A stretch of 64,000 nucleotides of DNA from Cervus elaphus. Its lineage: Eukaryota > Chordata > Mammalia > Artiodactyla > Cervidae. Shown here piece by piece: positions 45,576-58,275 of this stretch (positions are counted from its first letter, which is position 1; each line of letters begins with the position of its first letter). The translations under genes and the position numbers were made by a program. Where the stretch lies: contig NC_057827.1 of NCBI RefSeq assembly GCF_910594005.1, forward strand, positions 5,146,001-5,210,000, read 5' to 3'. The notes below the pieces were generated by a model that ran no database searches, was not told where the DNA came from, and was given only the letters and a program-made list of their open reading frames with translations.

Positions 45576-47968
45576 CTTGATGGAAATCCAGAGAGTCCGC
45601 AGGAACACTGTCAAAAGTCTTAAGGGACACTGAGGTCCCCCAGCAACAAGAAAGTGCTCCGTGTACTCCAAATCAAATCAAGGTGAGGCCCGATTCCCCT
45701 GCATTGTCTCCAGAGCCATACCGCATTCCCCATCAAAGATGACAAGTGGCTTGTCTTCCTTTAGGTAACTCCAGAGATTTCCCGAGAATACCGTAACAAG
45801 TGTAGAGGAACACCAAGTTCAGCACAGGAACTCGAGAAAGGCTCCGTGTACCCCCAAATCATCTCGAGATGAGAGCTGATTCCCTGGCTTCAACTCAAGA
45901 TAATGCCAACTATCCACAGCCCCTCAAGAGGAGGCTTCTCTCAGCTATAGGTATGTGAGAGGGACCCTGAGTTTGCTGCATCAAGTGGAATGGTCACCGA
46001 GATGATGTGACTCAAAATAAGGCCGGATTTCCCTGCAGTGACATGAATGCAGGCTTGTCTTTCATCTCGAAAGATGAAGGGATGTCTGAATCCCCTGTGG
46101 CGACCCTAGAGAAAGCCCTAGTTCCCCGCCTCCTCTAGACAGAAGGCCTCACATTCTTTTGAAACCTCGAGAGGCACGCAGAATTCAATGCTTCAAAATG
46201 AGATGATGCCTGACTCCTCTTGAAAATTGATAGGAATCCCAGTATCCCTGGGGCAAGTGGAAAGGGACACTGGGTCTACCACATCTCCTCGAGAGGCATC
46301 CCTATTGCCCTGCCAAGCATCCAGGAAAATCCCTAGCTGTTCCTCGCAACCAGACAAATGTCCTGACATCACTGAACGAACACGAGTTTTGAAGGGCCAT
46401 CCCTGTCATAACTCGAGAATATACCCCAGGTTCCAGTCGCAACTTGAGAAAAATCATGAGACTTTCACTTGGCCAAGTGATGAGGCCCAACTGCCCTGCA
46501 TTGTGTGCAGATAAATTCCTTGCATGCCATCAGTCACAAAAAGAGCCTTGACTTTTTGATGGAACTCCAGAGAGTCACCAAGAACACTATCACAAGTCTA
46601 GAGGGACCCTGAGGTCACCGGAGCAACCAAAAAAGCTCCGTGTATGCCAAATCAACTCGAGATGAGGCCCGATTCCCCTGCATTGGCTCCAGAGCAATCC
46701 CACATTCGCCATCAAACACGACAAGTGGCTTGATTTCCTTTAAGCAACTCCAGAGATTCCCTGAGAACACCGTCCCAAGTCTAGAGGAACACCAAGTTCA
46801 GCACAGCAACTCGAGAAAAGCTCTGTGTACCCCAAATCATTTTGAGATGAGAGCTGATTCCCTGACTTCGACTCAAGAGGAATGCCAACTTTCCACAAGC
46901 AGCTCAAGCGGAGGCTTTTCTCAGATCTAGGTATGTGAGAGGGACCCTGAGTTTGCTGCCTCAAGTGGAATGGACACCGAGATGCCCTGACTCGAAATAA
47001 TGCCGGATTTCCCTGCAGTGACTTGAATGCAGGCTCGTCTTTCATCTCACAAGTTGAAGAGATATCTGAATCCCCTGTGGAGACCCTAGAGAAAGCCCTA
47101 GTTCCCCGCCTCATCTCAACAGGAGGCCTTACATGCCTTTGACAGCTCGAGAGGAATGTGGAGTTCAATGATTCAAAAGGAGACGATGCCTGACACCTCT
47201 TGAAAATTGATAGGAATAACAATATCCCTGTGGCAACTGCAAAGGGAAACTAGGTCACCCGCCTCACCTCGAGAGGCATCCCTATTTCCTTGCAAAGCCT
47301 CGAGGAGAATCACGAGGTGTCCCTCGCAACTAGACAGGAGTCCTGTCGCTGCTCAAGCAACAGGGGTTTTGAAGGGCCATCTTCGCCGTAACGCGAGAAC
47401 ATACCCTAGGTTCCCGCCGCAACTAGTCAAAAACCATGAGACTTCCCCCTGGCTGCGAGGTGAGGCCCAATTCCCCTGCATTGAGTGCAGAGCACGTCCG
47501 TGTTCCCCACCAAACATGAAAGGAGCCTTGACTTCCTAGATGAAACTCCACATAGTCCTCAAGAACACTGTCACAGATCTAGAGGTACCTTGAGGTCACC
47601 GCAGCAACATGAAAAACCTGGTGTAACTCAGATCAACTCGAGATGAGGCCTGATTCCCCTGCATTGGCTCCAGAGCCATCCCGCACTCCCCATCAAACCG
47701 GACAAGTGGCTTGACTTCCTTTAGACAACTCCAGAGATACACCAAGAGCACCATCCCATATCTAGAGGAACACCAAGTTCAGCACAGCAACTCGAGAAGA
47801 GCTCCGTGTACCCCAAATCATGTCGAGATGAGAGCTGATTCCCTGGCTTCGTCTCAATAGGAATGCCAGCTTTTCTCAAGCCCCTCAAGAGGAGGCTTCT
47901 CTCAGCTATAGGTATGTGAGAGGGACCCTGAGTTTGCTGCCTCAATTGGAATGGTCACCGAGACGCTG

Positions 47969-48515
47969 TGACTCGAAATAAGGCCGGATTTCCCTGCAGT
48001 GACTTGAATGCCGGCTCGTCTTTCATCTCACAAGATGAAGGGATGTCTGAATCCCCTGTGGAGTCCCTAGAGAAAGCCCTAGTTCCCCGCCTCATCTGGA
48101 CAGGAGGCCTCAAATCCTTTTGAAACCTCGAGAGGCATGCAGAGTTAAATGCTTCTAAAGGAGACGATGGCTGACCCCTCTTGAAAATGAATAGGAATCC
48201 CAATATCCCTGTGGCAAATGGGAAGGGACCCTGGGTCTCCCGCCTCACCTCGAAAGGCATCCCTATTGCCATGCCATGCCTCGAAGAGAATCCCGATGTG
48301 TCCCTCACAACTAGACAGGAGTCCTGACGTCGCTGAGCCAACACGAGTTTTGAAGGGCCATACCCGCCGAAACTCGAGAACATACCCCAGGTTCCCGCCA
48401 AAACTCGAGAAAACCATGAGAATTCCCCCTCGCAGCAAAATGAGGCCCAATTCCCCTGCATTGCGTGCAGAGCAAGTCCGTGTTCCCCATCAAACAAGAA
48501 AGGAGACTTGACTTC
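47969..48515 (-). repeat. Recent duplication, copy 2 (pairs with 45029-45575)
   Basis: Copy of 45029-45575 at an offset of 2940 bp. Immediately downstream it continues with a CTAGATGAAAATCCACATAG variant rather than the CTTGATGGAAATCCAGAGAG variant of the first copy, marking the edge of the duplicated tract. Confidence 0.85.
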
Positions 48516-51500
48516 CTAGATGAAAATCCACATAGTCCCCAAGAACTGTGTCACAAATCTAGAGGGACCCTGAGGTCACCTCAGCAACACCAAAGAGGTC
48601 GTGTTGCTCAAATCAACTCGACATGAGGCCCGATTCCCCTGCATTGGCTCCAGAGCCATCCCGCATTCCCCATCAAGCAGGACAAGTGGCTTGACTTCTT
48701 TAGGCAACTCCAGAGATTAACCGAGAGCACCGTCCGATATCTAGAGGAACACCAAGTTCAGCCAGCAACTCGAGAAAATCTCCATGTACCCCAAATCATC
48801 TCAAGATGAGAGCTGATTCCCTGGCTTTGACTCAATACGAATACCAACTTTCCACAAGCACCTCACTAGGAGGCTTCTCTCAGCTCCAATTATGTGAGAG
48901 GGACCCCAAGGTCGCAGCCTCATGTGGAATAGACACCCAGAGGCCGTGACTCGAAATAAGCCCGGAATTCCCTGCAGTGACTTGAATGCAGGCTTGTATT
49001 TCATCTCACAAGATGAAGGGATGTCTGAATCCCCTGTGGAGACCCTAGAGAAATCCCAGTTCCCCGCCTTATCTTGACAGGAGTCCTCACATCCCTTTGA
49101 AATGTCGAGAGGCACGCAGAGTTCAATGCTTCAAAATGTGACGAGGCCTGACTCCTCTGAAAATTGATAGGAATCCAAATGTCCCTGTGGCAACTGCAAA
49201 GGGAAACTGGGTCTCCCGCCTCACATCGAGAGGCATCCCTATTTTCCTGCAAAGCCTCGATGAAAATCCCAAGGTGTCCCTTGAACTAGACAAGAGTCCT
49301 GACGTCACCGAACCAACATGAGCTTTGAAGGGCCATCCCCGCCATAACTCAAGAACATAACCCAGGTTCCTGCCTCAACTCTAGAAGAATCATGAGACTT
49401 TCCGCTCGCTGTGAGATGTGGCCCGATTCCCCTGCACTGCATGCAGAGCAAGTCCGTGTTCCCCATCAAACACGAAAGGAGCCTTGACTCCCTTGATGGA
49501 ACTCCAGAGAGTCCAAAGGAACAGTCTCACATGTATAGAGAGACCCTCAGGTCCCTCAGCAATAAGAAAGTGCTCCATGTACTCCAAGTCAACTCAAGGT
49601 GAGGTCTGATTCCCCTGCATTGTCTTCAGAGCCATCCCGCATCCCCATCAAAGATGACAAGTGGCTTGTCTTCCCTTACGTAACTCCAGAGATTTCCCGA
49701 GAATACGGTAACACGTGTAGAGGAACACCAAGTTCAGCACAGCAACTCGAGAAAAGCTCTGTGTACCCCAAATCATCTCAAGATGAGAGCTGATTCCCTG
49801 GCTTTGACTCAACAGGAATGCAACATTTCCACAAGCACCTCACGAGGAGGCTTCTCTCAGCTACAGGTATATGAGAGGGACCCTGATTTGGCTCCCTCAA
49901 GTGGAATGGACACTGAGATGCCCTGACTCGAATTAAGGTCAAGAATTCCCTGCATTGACTTGAATGCAGGCTCGTCTTTCATCTCACAAGATGAAAAGAT
50001 GTCTGAATCCCCTGTGGAGACCCTAGAGAAAGCCCTAGTTCCCTGCCTCAACTCTACAGGAAGCCTCACATCCCTTTGATAACTCGAGAGACACGCGGAT
50101 TTCAATGCTTCAAAGGAGACAATGCCTGACTGCTCTTGAAAATTGATAGGAATCCAAATATCCCTGTGGCCACTGCAAATGGAAACTGGGTCTCCTGCCT
50201 CACCTCGAGTGGCTTCCCTATTGTCCTGCCAAGCCTCGAGGAAAATCCCAAGGTGTCCCTGACAACTAGACAGGAGTCCTGACGTGGCTAAACCAACATG
50301 AGTTTTGAAGGGCCATCTCCACCGTAGCTAGAGAACATAACCCATGTTCCGGCTGCAACTCCAGTAAAATCATGAGACTTCACCCTCACCGTGAGATGAG
50401 GCCCGATTCCCCTGCACTGCAGGCAGAGCAAGTCCGTGTTCCCCATCAAATACGAAAGGAGCCTTGACTTCCTTGATGGAACTCCAGAGAGTCCGCAGCA
50501 ACACTTTCACAAGTCTAAAGGGACACTGAGGTCCCGGCAGCAACATGAAAGTGCACTGTGTACTCGAAATGAACTTGAGATGAGTCCCAATTCCCCTGCA
50601 AGGTCTCCAGAGCCATCACTCATTCCCCATCGAACCCGACAACTGGCTTGACTTCCTTTCGGCAACTCCAGAGATTTCCCGAGAATACCGTCCCATATAT
50701 AGAAGAACACCAAGTTCAGCACAGCAACTCGAGAAAAGCTCCGTGTGCCCCAAATCATCTCGAGATGAGAGCTGATTCCCTGGCTTCAACTCAAAAGGAA
50801 TGCCCACTTTCCACAAGCCCCTCAAGAGGAGGCATATCTCAGCTATAGGCATATGAGAGGGACCCTGAGATTGCTGCATCAAGTGGAATGGTCACCGAGA
50901 TGGCGTGACTGGAAATAAGGCCGGATATCCCTGCAGTGACATGAATGCAGGCTTTTCTTTCATCTCAAAAGATGAAGGGATGTCTGAATCCACTGTGGAG
51001 ACCCTAGAGAAAGCCCTATTTCCCTGCCTCATCTCGACAGGAGGCCTCACATCCCTTTGACAACTCGAGAGGAACACGTAGTTCAATGCTTCAAAAGTAG
51101 ACGATGACTGACTCCTCTTGAAAATTGACAGAAATCTCAGTATCCCTGTAGCAACTTGAAAGTGACCGTGGGTCTCCCTGCTCACCTCAAGAGGCATCCC
51201 TGTTGCCTAGCCAAGCCTCGAGGAGAATCTCGAGGTGACCCTCACAACTAGACAGGCATCCTGATATTACTGAACAAACACGAGTTTTGAGGGGCCATCC
51301 CCGTCGTCACTCAAGAATATACCCCAGGTTCCCTCCGCAATTCGAGAAAAACCATGAGACTTCCCGCTCGATGAGAGATGACACCAGATTCCCCTGCATT
51401 TAGTTCAGAGGAAGTCCGTGTTCCCCATCAAACAAGAAAGGAGCCTTGACTTCCCTGATGGAACTCCAGAGAGTCCCCAAGAACACTCTCACAAGTATAG

Positions 51501-51924
51501 AGCTACCCTTAGGTCAACACAGCAACACAAAAATGATCCGTGTACTCCATATCAACTCTAGATGAGGCCCGATTCCACTGCATTGTCTCCAGAGCCATCC
51601 CGCATTCCCCATCAAACAGGACAAGTGGTTTGACTTCCTTTAGGCAACACCAGAGATTCCCCAAAAACATCGTCCTAAGTTTAGAGGAACACCACGTTCA
51701 GCACAGCAACTAGAAATCAGCTCCGTGTGTCTCAAATCATCTCCAGATGAGAGCTGATTCCCTGGCTTTGACTCAAGAGGAATGCAAAATTTCCACAAGC
51801 ACTTTAAGTGGAGGCTTTTCTCAGCTTTAGGTATGTGAGAGGGATCCTGAGTTTGCAGCCTCAAGTGGAACGGACACTGAGATGACCTGACTCGAATTAA
51901 GGCCGTATATCCCTACAGAGACTT

Positions 51925-54900
51925 GAATGCGGCTCCGTCTTGCATCTCCCAAGATGAAGGGATATCTGAATCCCCTGTAGATTCCCTAGAGAAAGCCCTA
52001 GTTACCCACCTAATTTTTGACAGGAGGCCTCACATCCCTTTGACAAATCAAGAGCACGCGAAGTTCAATGCTTCAAAAGGAGACGATGCCTGACTTCTCT
52101 TGAAAATTGATAGGAATCCCAATATCCCTGTTGCAAGTGGATAGGGACACTGGATCTCCCGCCTCACCTGGAGAGGCGTCCCTATTGCACTGCCAAGCCT
52201 CGAGGAGAATCCCGAGTTGTCCCTTGCAACTAGAAAGGGGTCCTGACTTCGCTGAACAAACACGAGTTTGGAAGGGTCATCCCCGTCGTAACTCGAGAAT
52301 ATACCGCAGGTTCCCGCCACAACTCAAGAAAAACCATGAGACTTCCCCCTCGCTGTGAGATGAGGCCCGATTCCCATGCATTTCAAGCAAAGCCATTCCG
52401 GGTTCCACATCAAACACGAAAGGAACGTGCCCTTCCTTTATGGCACTATAGAGAGTCCCCAAGAACACTGTCACAAATCTAGATGGATCCTGAGATCACT
52501 GCAAAAACATGAAAGAGCTCCAAGTACCCCAACAGAAATCGAGATGAGAGCTGGTTCTCTGGCATCAACTCAAAAGGAATACCAACTTCCCACAAGCACT
52601 TCAAGTGGAGGCTTCTCTCAGCCATAGGTAGGTGAGAGGGGTCCTGAGTTTGCGGCCTTAAGTGGAATAGACACCGAGATGCCCTGACTCAAATTAAAGC
52701 AGGATATCCCTGCAGTGACTTGAATGCAGGCTCGTCTTGATCTCCCAAAATGAAGCGATGTCTGAATCCCCTGCGGAGACCCTAGAGAAAGGCCTAGTTC
52801 CCGCCTCATTTCGACAGGAGGCCTCACATCCTTTGAAAACTCGACAGGTACGCGGAGATCAATGATTCAAAAGGAGACGATGCCTGACTCCTCATGAAAA
52901 TTGATAGGAATCCCAATATCCCTGTGGCAAGTGGAAAGGGACCCTGGGTCTCCTGCCTCACATGGAGAGGCGAACCTATTGCCCTGCCAAGACTCGAGGA
53001 GAATCCCGAGTTGACCCTTGAAACTATACAGGACTCCTGACGTCGCTGAAGAAACACGTGTTTTGAAGGGCCAACCCATTGTAACTCGAGAATATACCAC
53101 AGGTACCTGCCGCAAATCGAGAAAATCCATGAGACTTCCCACTCGCCGCGAAATGAGGCCCGATTCCCCTGCATTGCATGCAGAGCAATTCCGTGTTCCA
53201 CATCAAACATAACAGGAGCCTTGATTTCCTTGATGGCACTCCAGAGAAACACCAAGAACACTGTCTCAAGTCTAGAGGGATCCTGAGGTCACTGCAGCAA
53301 CACGAAAGACCTCCGTGTACCACAAAACAACTCGAGATGAAAACTTAGACCCTGGCTTCGACTCAAGAGGAATACCAACTTTCCACAAGCACCTCAAGAT
53401 GAGGTTTCTCTCAGCTATAAGTATCTGACAGGGACCCTGAGTTTGTGGCCTCAAGTTGAATGGACACCGAGATGCCCTGACTCGAAATAAGGCCGGATAT
53501 CCCTGTAGTGACTTGAATGCAGGGTCGTCTTGCATCTCCCAAGATGAAGGGATGTCTGAACCCCCTGAAGAGGCCCTAGAGAAAGCCCTAGTTCCACGGC
53601 ATCTCGACAGGAGGCCTCACATTCCTTTGAAAAATCGAGAGGAACGCGGAGTTCAATGCTTCAAAAGGAAACGATGCCTGACTCCTCTTGGAAATTGATA
53701 GGAATCCCAACATCCCAGGGCAACTGGAAAGGGATCCTGGGTCTCCCACATCACCTGGAGAGGCGTCCCTATTGCCCTGCCAAGTCTCGTGGGGAATCCC
53801 GAGGTGTCCCTCGCAACTAGACTGGAGTCCTGACGTCACTGAACAAACACGTGTTTCGAAGGGCCATCCCCGCCGTAACTCGAGAATATAGCCCAGGTTC
53901 CCACCAAAACTCGACAAAAACAATGAGATTTCCCCCTGGCTCGAGATGAGGCCCAATTCCCCTGCATAGCGTGCAGAGCCATTCCGTGTTCCACTTCAAT
54001 CATGGAAGGCGTCTTGACTTCCTTAATGGCACTCTAGAGAGGCCCCAAGAACACTGTAACAAATCTAGAGGGATCCTGAGATCCCCGCAGCAACACAAAA
54101 GAGCTCCGTGTACAGAACACAACTCAAGATGAAAGCTGATTCCCTGTCATTGACTCAAGAGGAATACCAACTTTCCAAAAGCACCACAAGAGGAGGCTTC
54201 TCTCTGCTATAGCTATGTGAGAGGGATCCTGAGTTTGCGGCCACAAGTGGAATGGACACCGAGATGCCCTGACTTGAAATAAGGCCGGATATCCCTGCAG
54301 TGACTTGAATTCAGGCTCGTCTTGCATCTCCCAAGACGAAGGGATGTGTGAATCCCCTGTGGAGACCCTAGAGAAAGCCCTAGTTCCCCGCCTCATCTCT
54401 ACAGGAGGCCTCACATCCCTTTGACAACTCGAGAGGCACACTGAGTTCAATGTTTCAAAAGGAGACGATGCCTGACTCCTCTTGAAAATTGATAAGAATA
54501 CCAATATCCCTGTGGCAAGTGGAAAGGGACCCTGTGTCTCCCACCTCACCTGGAGAGGCGTCCCTATGGCCCTCCAAGGCCTCGAGAGGAATCCCAACTT
54601 GTCCCTCTCAGCTATACAGGAGTCCTGAAATCGCTGAATACACACGTGTATCGAAGGGCCATCCCCATCGTAACTCGAGAATATATGCCATGTTTGCGCT
54701 GCAACTGGAGAAAAACAATGAGACTTCCCCTTCGCTGCGAGATGAGGACTGATTCCCCTGCATTGCGTGCAGACCCATTCCGCGTTCCACATCAAACACG
54801 AAAGGAGCTTGATTACCTTGATGGAACCCCAGAGAAAAACCAAGAACACTGTCTCAAGCTAGAGGGATCCTGAGGTCACTGCTGCAACAAGAAACAGCTC

Positions 54901-57900
54901 CGTGTACCACAAATCAACTCGAGATGAGAGCTTAGTCCCTGGCTTCGACTCAAGAGGAATACCAATTTTCCACAAGCACCTCAAGAGGAGGTTTCTCTCA
55001 GCTATAGGTATGTGACAGGGACCCTGAGTTTGCGGCCTCAAGTGGAATGGACACCGAGATGCCCTGACTCGAAATAAGCCTGGATATCCCTGCAAAGACT
55101 TGAATGCAGGCTCGTCTTGCATCTCCAAGACAAAGGGATGTCTGAATACCCTGAGGAGGCCCTAGAGAAAACCTTAGTCCCCCACCACATTTCAACAGGA
55201 GGCCTCACATCCCTTTGACAACTCGAGAGGTACGCGGAGATCAATACTTCAGAAGGAGATGATGCCTGACTCCTCTTGGAAATTGATAGGAATCCCAATA
55301 TCCCTGTGGCAAGTGGAAAGGGACCCTGGGTCTCCCGCCTCACCTGGAGAGGCATCCCTATTGCCCTGCCAAGACTCGTGGGGAATCCCGAGATGTCCCT
55401 CGCAACTAGACAGGAGTCCTGATGTCGCTGAAGAAACACGTGTTTTGAAGGGCCATCCCCGACGTAACTCTAGAAAATACCCTATATTCCCCCCGCAACT
55501 CAAGAAAAACCACGAGACTTCCTGCGGGCCACGAGATGAGGCCCGATGCCCCTGCGTTGCGTGCACACACATTCCGTGTTCCACATCAAACACGAAAGGA
55601 GCCTTGATTTCCTTGATGGCACTTCAGAGAAACCCCAAGAACACTGTCTCAATTCTAGAGGGATCCTGAGGTCACTGCAGCAACATAAAAGAGCTCCGTG
55701 TACTCCAAATCAAATTGAGATGAGAGCTTATTCCTGGCTTCGACTCAAGAGGAATACCAACTTTCCACAAGCAACTCAAGAGGAGGATTCTCTCAGCTAT
55801 AGGTATTTGAGAGGGATCCTGAGTTTGCGGCCTCAAGTGGAATAGACACCGAGATGACCTGACTCGAAATAAGGCCGGATATCCCTGCAGTAACTTGAAT
55901 GCAGGATCGGCTTGCATCTCCCATGATTAAGGGATGTCTGAATCCCCTGTGGAGACCCTAGAGAAAGCACTAGTTCCCACCTCATCTCAACAGGTGGCCT
56001 CACATCCTTTGAAAACTCGAGAGGTATGCAGAGATCAATGCTTCTAAAGGAGACGACTCCTGACTCCTCTTGAAAATTCATAGGCATCCCACTATCACTG
56101 TGGCAAATGGAAAGGGTCCCTGGTTCTCCTGCCTCACCTGGAGAGGCATCCCTATTGCACTGCCAAGCTTCAAGGAGAATCCCGAGATGTCCCTTGCAAC
56201 TAGACAGGATTCTTATGTCGCAGGAGAAACACGTGTTTGCACGGCCATACCCGTCGTAACTCGAGAATATATCCCAGGTTCCTGCCGCAACTCGAGGAAA
56301 ACCATGAGGCTTCCCCCTCATGGCGAGCTGAGGCCCGATTCCCCTGCACTGCGTGCATATCCATTCCATATTCCATATCAAACACGACAGGAGCCTTGAT
56401 TTCCTTGATGGCACTCCAGAGAAACACCAAGAACACTGTTTCAAGGCTAGAGGGATCCTGAGGTCACTGTAGCAAAACGAAAGAGCTCCGTGTACCCCAA
56501 ATCAACTCGAGATGAGAGCTTAGTCCCTGGCTTCGACTTAAGAGGAATACCAACTTTCCACAAGCACCTCAAGAGGAGGCTTCTCTCAGCTATAAGTATT
56601 TTAGAGGGATCCTGAGTTTGTGGCCTCAAGTGGAATGGACACTGAGAGGCCCTGACTCGAACTAAGGCCGGATATCCCAGCAGTGACTTGAATCCCGGTT
56701 CATCTTGCATCTCCCAAGATGAAGGGATGTCTGAATCCCTGTGGAGAGCCTAGAGAAAGCCCTAGTTCCCCACCTCATCTTGACAGGAGGCCTCACATAC
56801 CTTTGAAAAATCAAGAGCATGCGGAGTTCAATACTTCAAAAGGAGATGATGCCTGACTCCTTTTGAAAATTGATAGAAATCCAAATATCCCTGTGGCAAG
56901 TGGAAAGGGACCCTGTGTCTCCCTCCTCACCTGGAGAAGCATCCCTATTGCCCTGGCAAACCTCGTGGTGAATTCCGAGGTGTCCCTCACAATAGACAGG
57001 AGTCCTGACATCACTGAAGAAACTCGTCTTGAAGGGCTATTTCATTGTAACTGGAGAATATACCCCAGCTTCCCACGCAACTCGAGAAAAACCATGAGAC
57101 TTCCCCATCGCCGCGAGATGAAGCCATATTCCCCTGCATTGTATCCAGAGCAATTCCGTGTTCCACATCAAACACGAGAGGAGACTTGATTTCCTTGATG
57201 GCACTCCAGAGAAACCCCAAGAATACTGTCTCAAGTCTAGAGGGATCCTGAGGAACTGCAGCAACACGAAACAGACCTGGGTACCCCAAATCCACTCGAG
57301 ATGAGAGCTTAGTCCCTGGCATCAACTCAAGAGGAATACCAACTTTCCAAAAGCACCTCAAGAGGAGCCTGCTCTCAGCTATAGTTACAGGAGAGGGACA
57401 CTGAGTTTGCGGCCTCAAATGGAATGGACACCGAGATGCCCTGACTGGAAATAAGGCCGGATATCCCTGCAGTGACTTGAATGCAGGCTCGTCTTGCATC
57501 TCCCAAGATGAAGGGATGTCTGAATCCCCTGTGGAGACCCTAGAGAAAGCCCTAGGTCCCCGCCTCATCCCGACAGGAGGCCTCACATCCCTTTAACAAC
57601 TCGAGAGGAACGCGGAGTATAGTGCTTCAAAAGGAGAGGACGCCTGACTCCTCTTGAAAGTTGATAGGAATCCCAATATCCCTCTGGCAACTGGAACGGC
57701 ACACTGGGTCTACCGCCTCACCTGGAGATGCGTCCCTATTGCCTTGCCAAGCCTCGAGGAGAATCCTGAGGTGTCCCTCGCAACAAGACAGAGGTCCTGA
57801 CGTCGCTGAAGAAACACGTGTTTTGAAGGGCCATCGCCGTTGTAACTCGAGAATATACTCCATGTTCCCGCCGCAACTCAAGAGAAACCATGAGACTTCC

Positions 57901-58275
57901 TCCTTACCGCGAGATGAGGCCTGATACCCATGCACTGCATGCACACCCATTCCGTGTTCCACAACAAACACAACAGGAGCCTTGATTTCCTTGATGGCAC
58001 TCCAGAGAAATCCCAAGAACACTGTCTGAAGTCTAGAGGGATCCTGAGGTCACTGCAGGAGCACAAAAGAGCTCCGTGTACCCCAAATGAAATCGCGATG
58101 AGAGCTTATTCCTGGCTTCGACTCAAGAGGAATACCTACTTTCCACAAGCACCTCAAGAGGAGGCTTCTCTCAGTTATAGGTATGTGAGAGGGACCCTGA
58201 GTTTGCGACCTCAAGTGGAATGGACACCGAGATGCCCTGACTCAAAATAAGGCCGGATATCCCTGCAGTGACTTG
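51925..58275 (-). repeat. Homogeneous block of eight ~795-bp monomers
   Basis: Eight consecutive spacings of 797, 793, 792, 795, 795, 793, 789 and 796 bp. All lack the same ~185-bp block. They share variants rare elsewhere, such as ATCCCAAGATGAAGGGATG-like text with TTGCATCTCCCA and GTTTGCGGCC in place of TTTCATCTCACA and GTTTGCTGCC. They therefore form one expanded subfamily rather than eight independent deletions. Confidence 0.88.

Larger units (their letters stand above)
42118..51925 (-). repeat. Uniform ~980-bp monomer zone
   Basis: Ten consecutive units of 976-987 bp. Units differ moderately, and one recent three-monomer-spaced duplication lies inside (45029-45575 and 47969-48515). Confidence 0.88.

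Noticed and set aside
45003..45671. A 222-codon minus-strand open frame with a near-identical partner at 47955-48497
   Set aside because: The similarity is explained by a DNA duplication of satellite at an offset of 2940 bp. It shows no bias to synonymous change and no recognisable domain.
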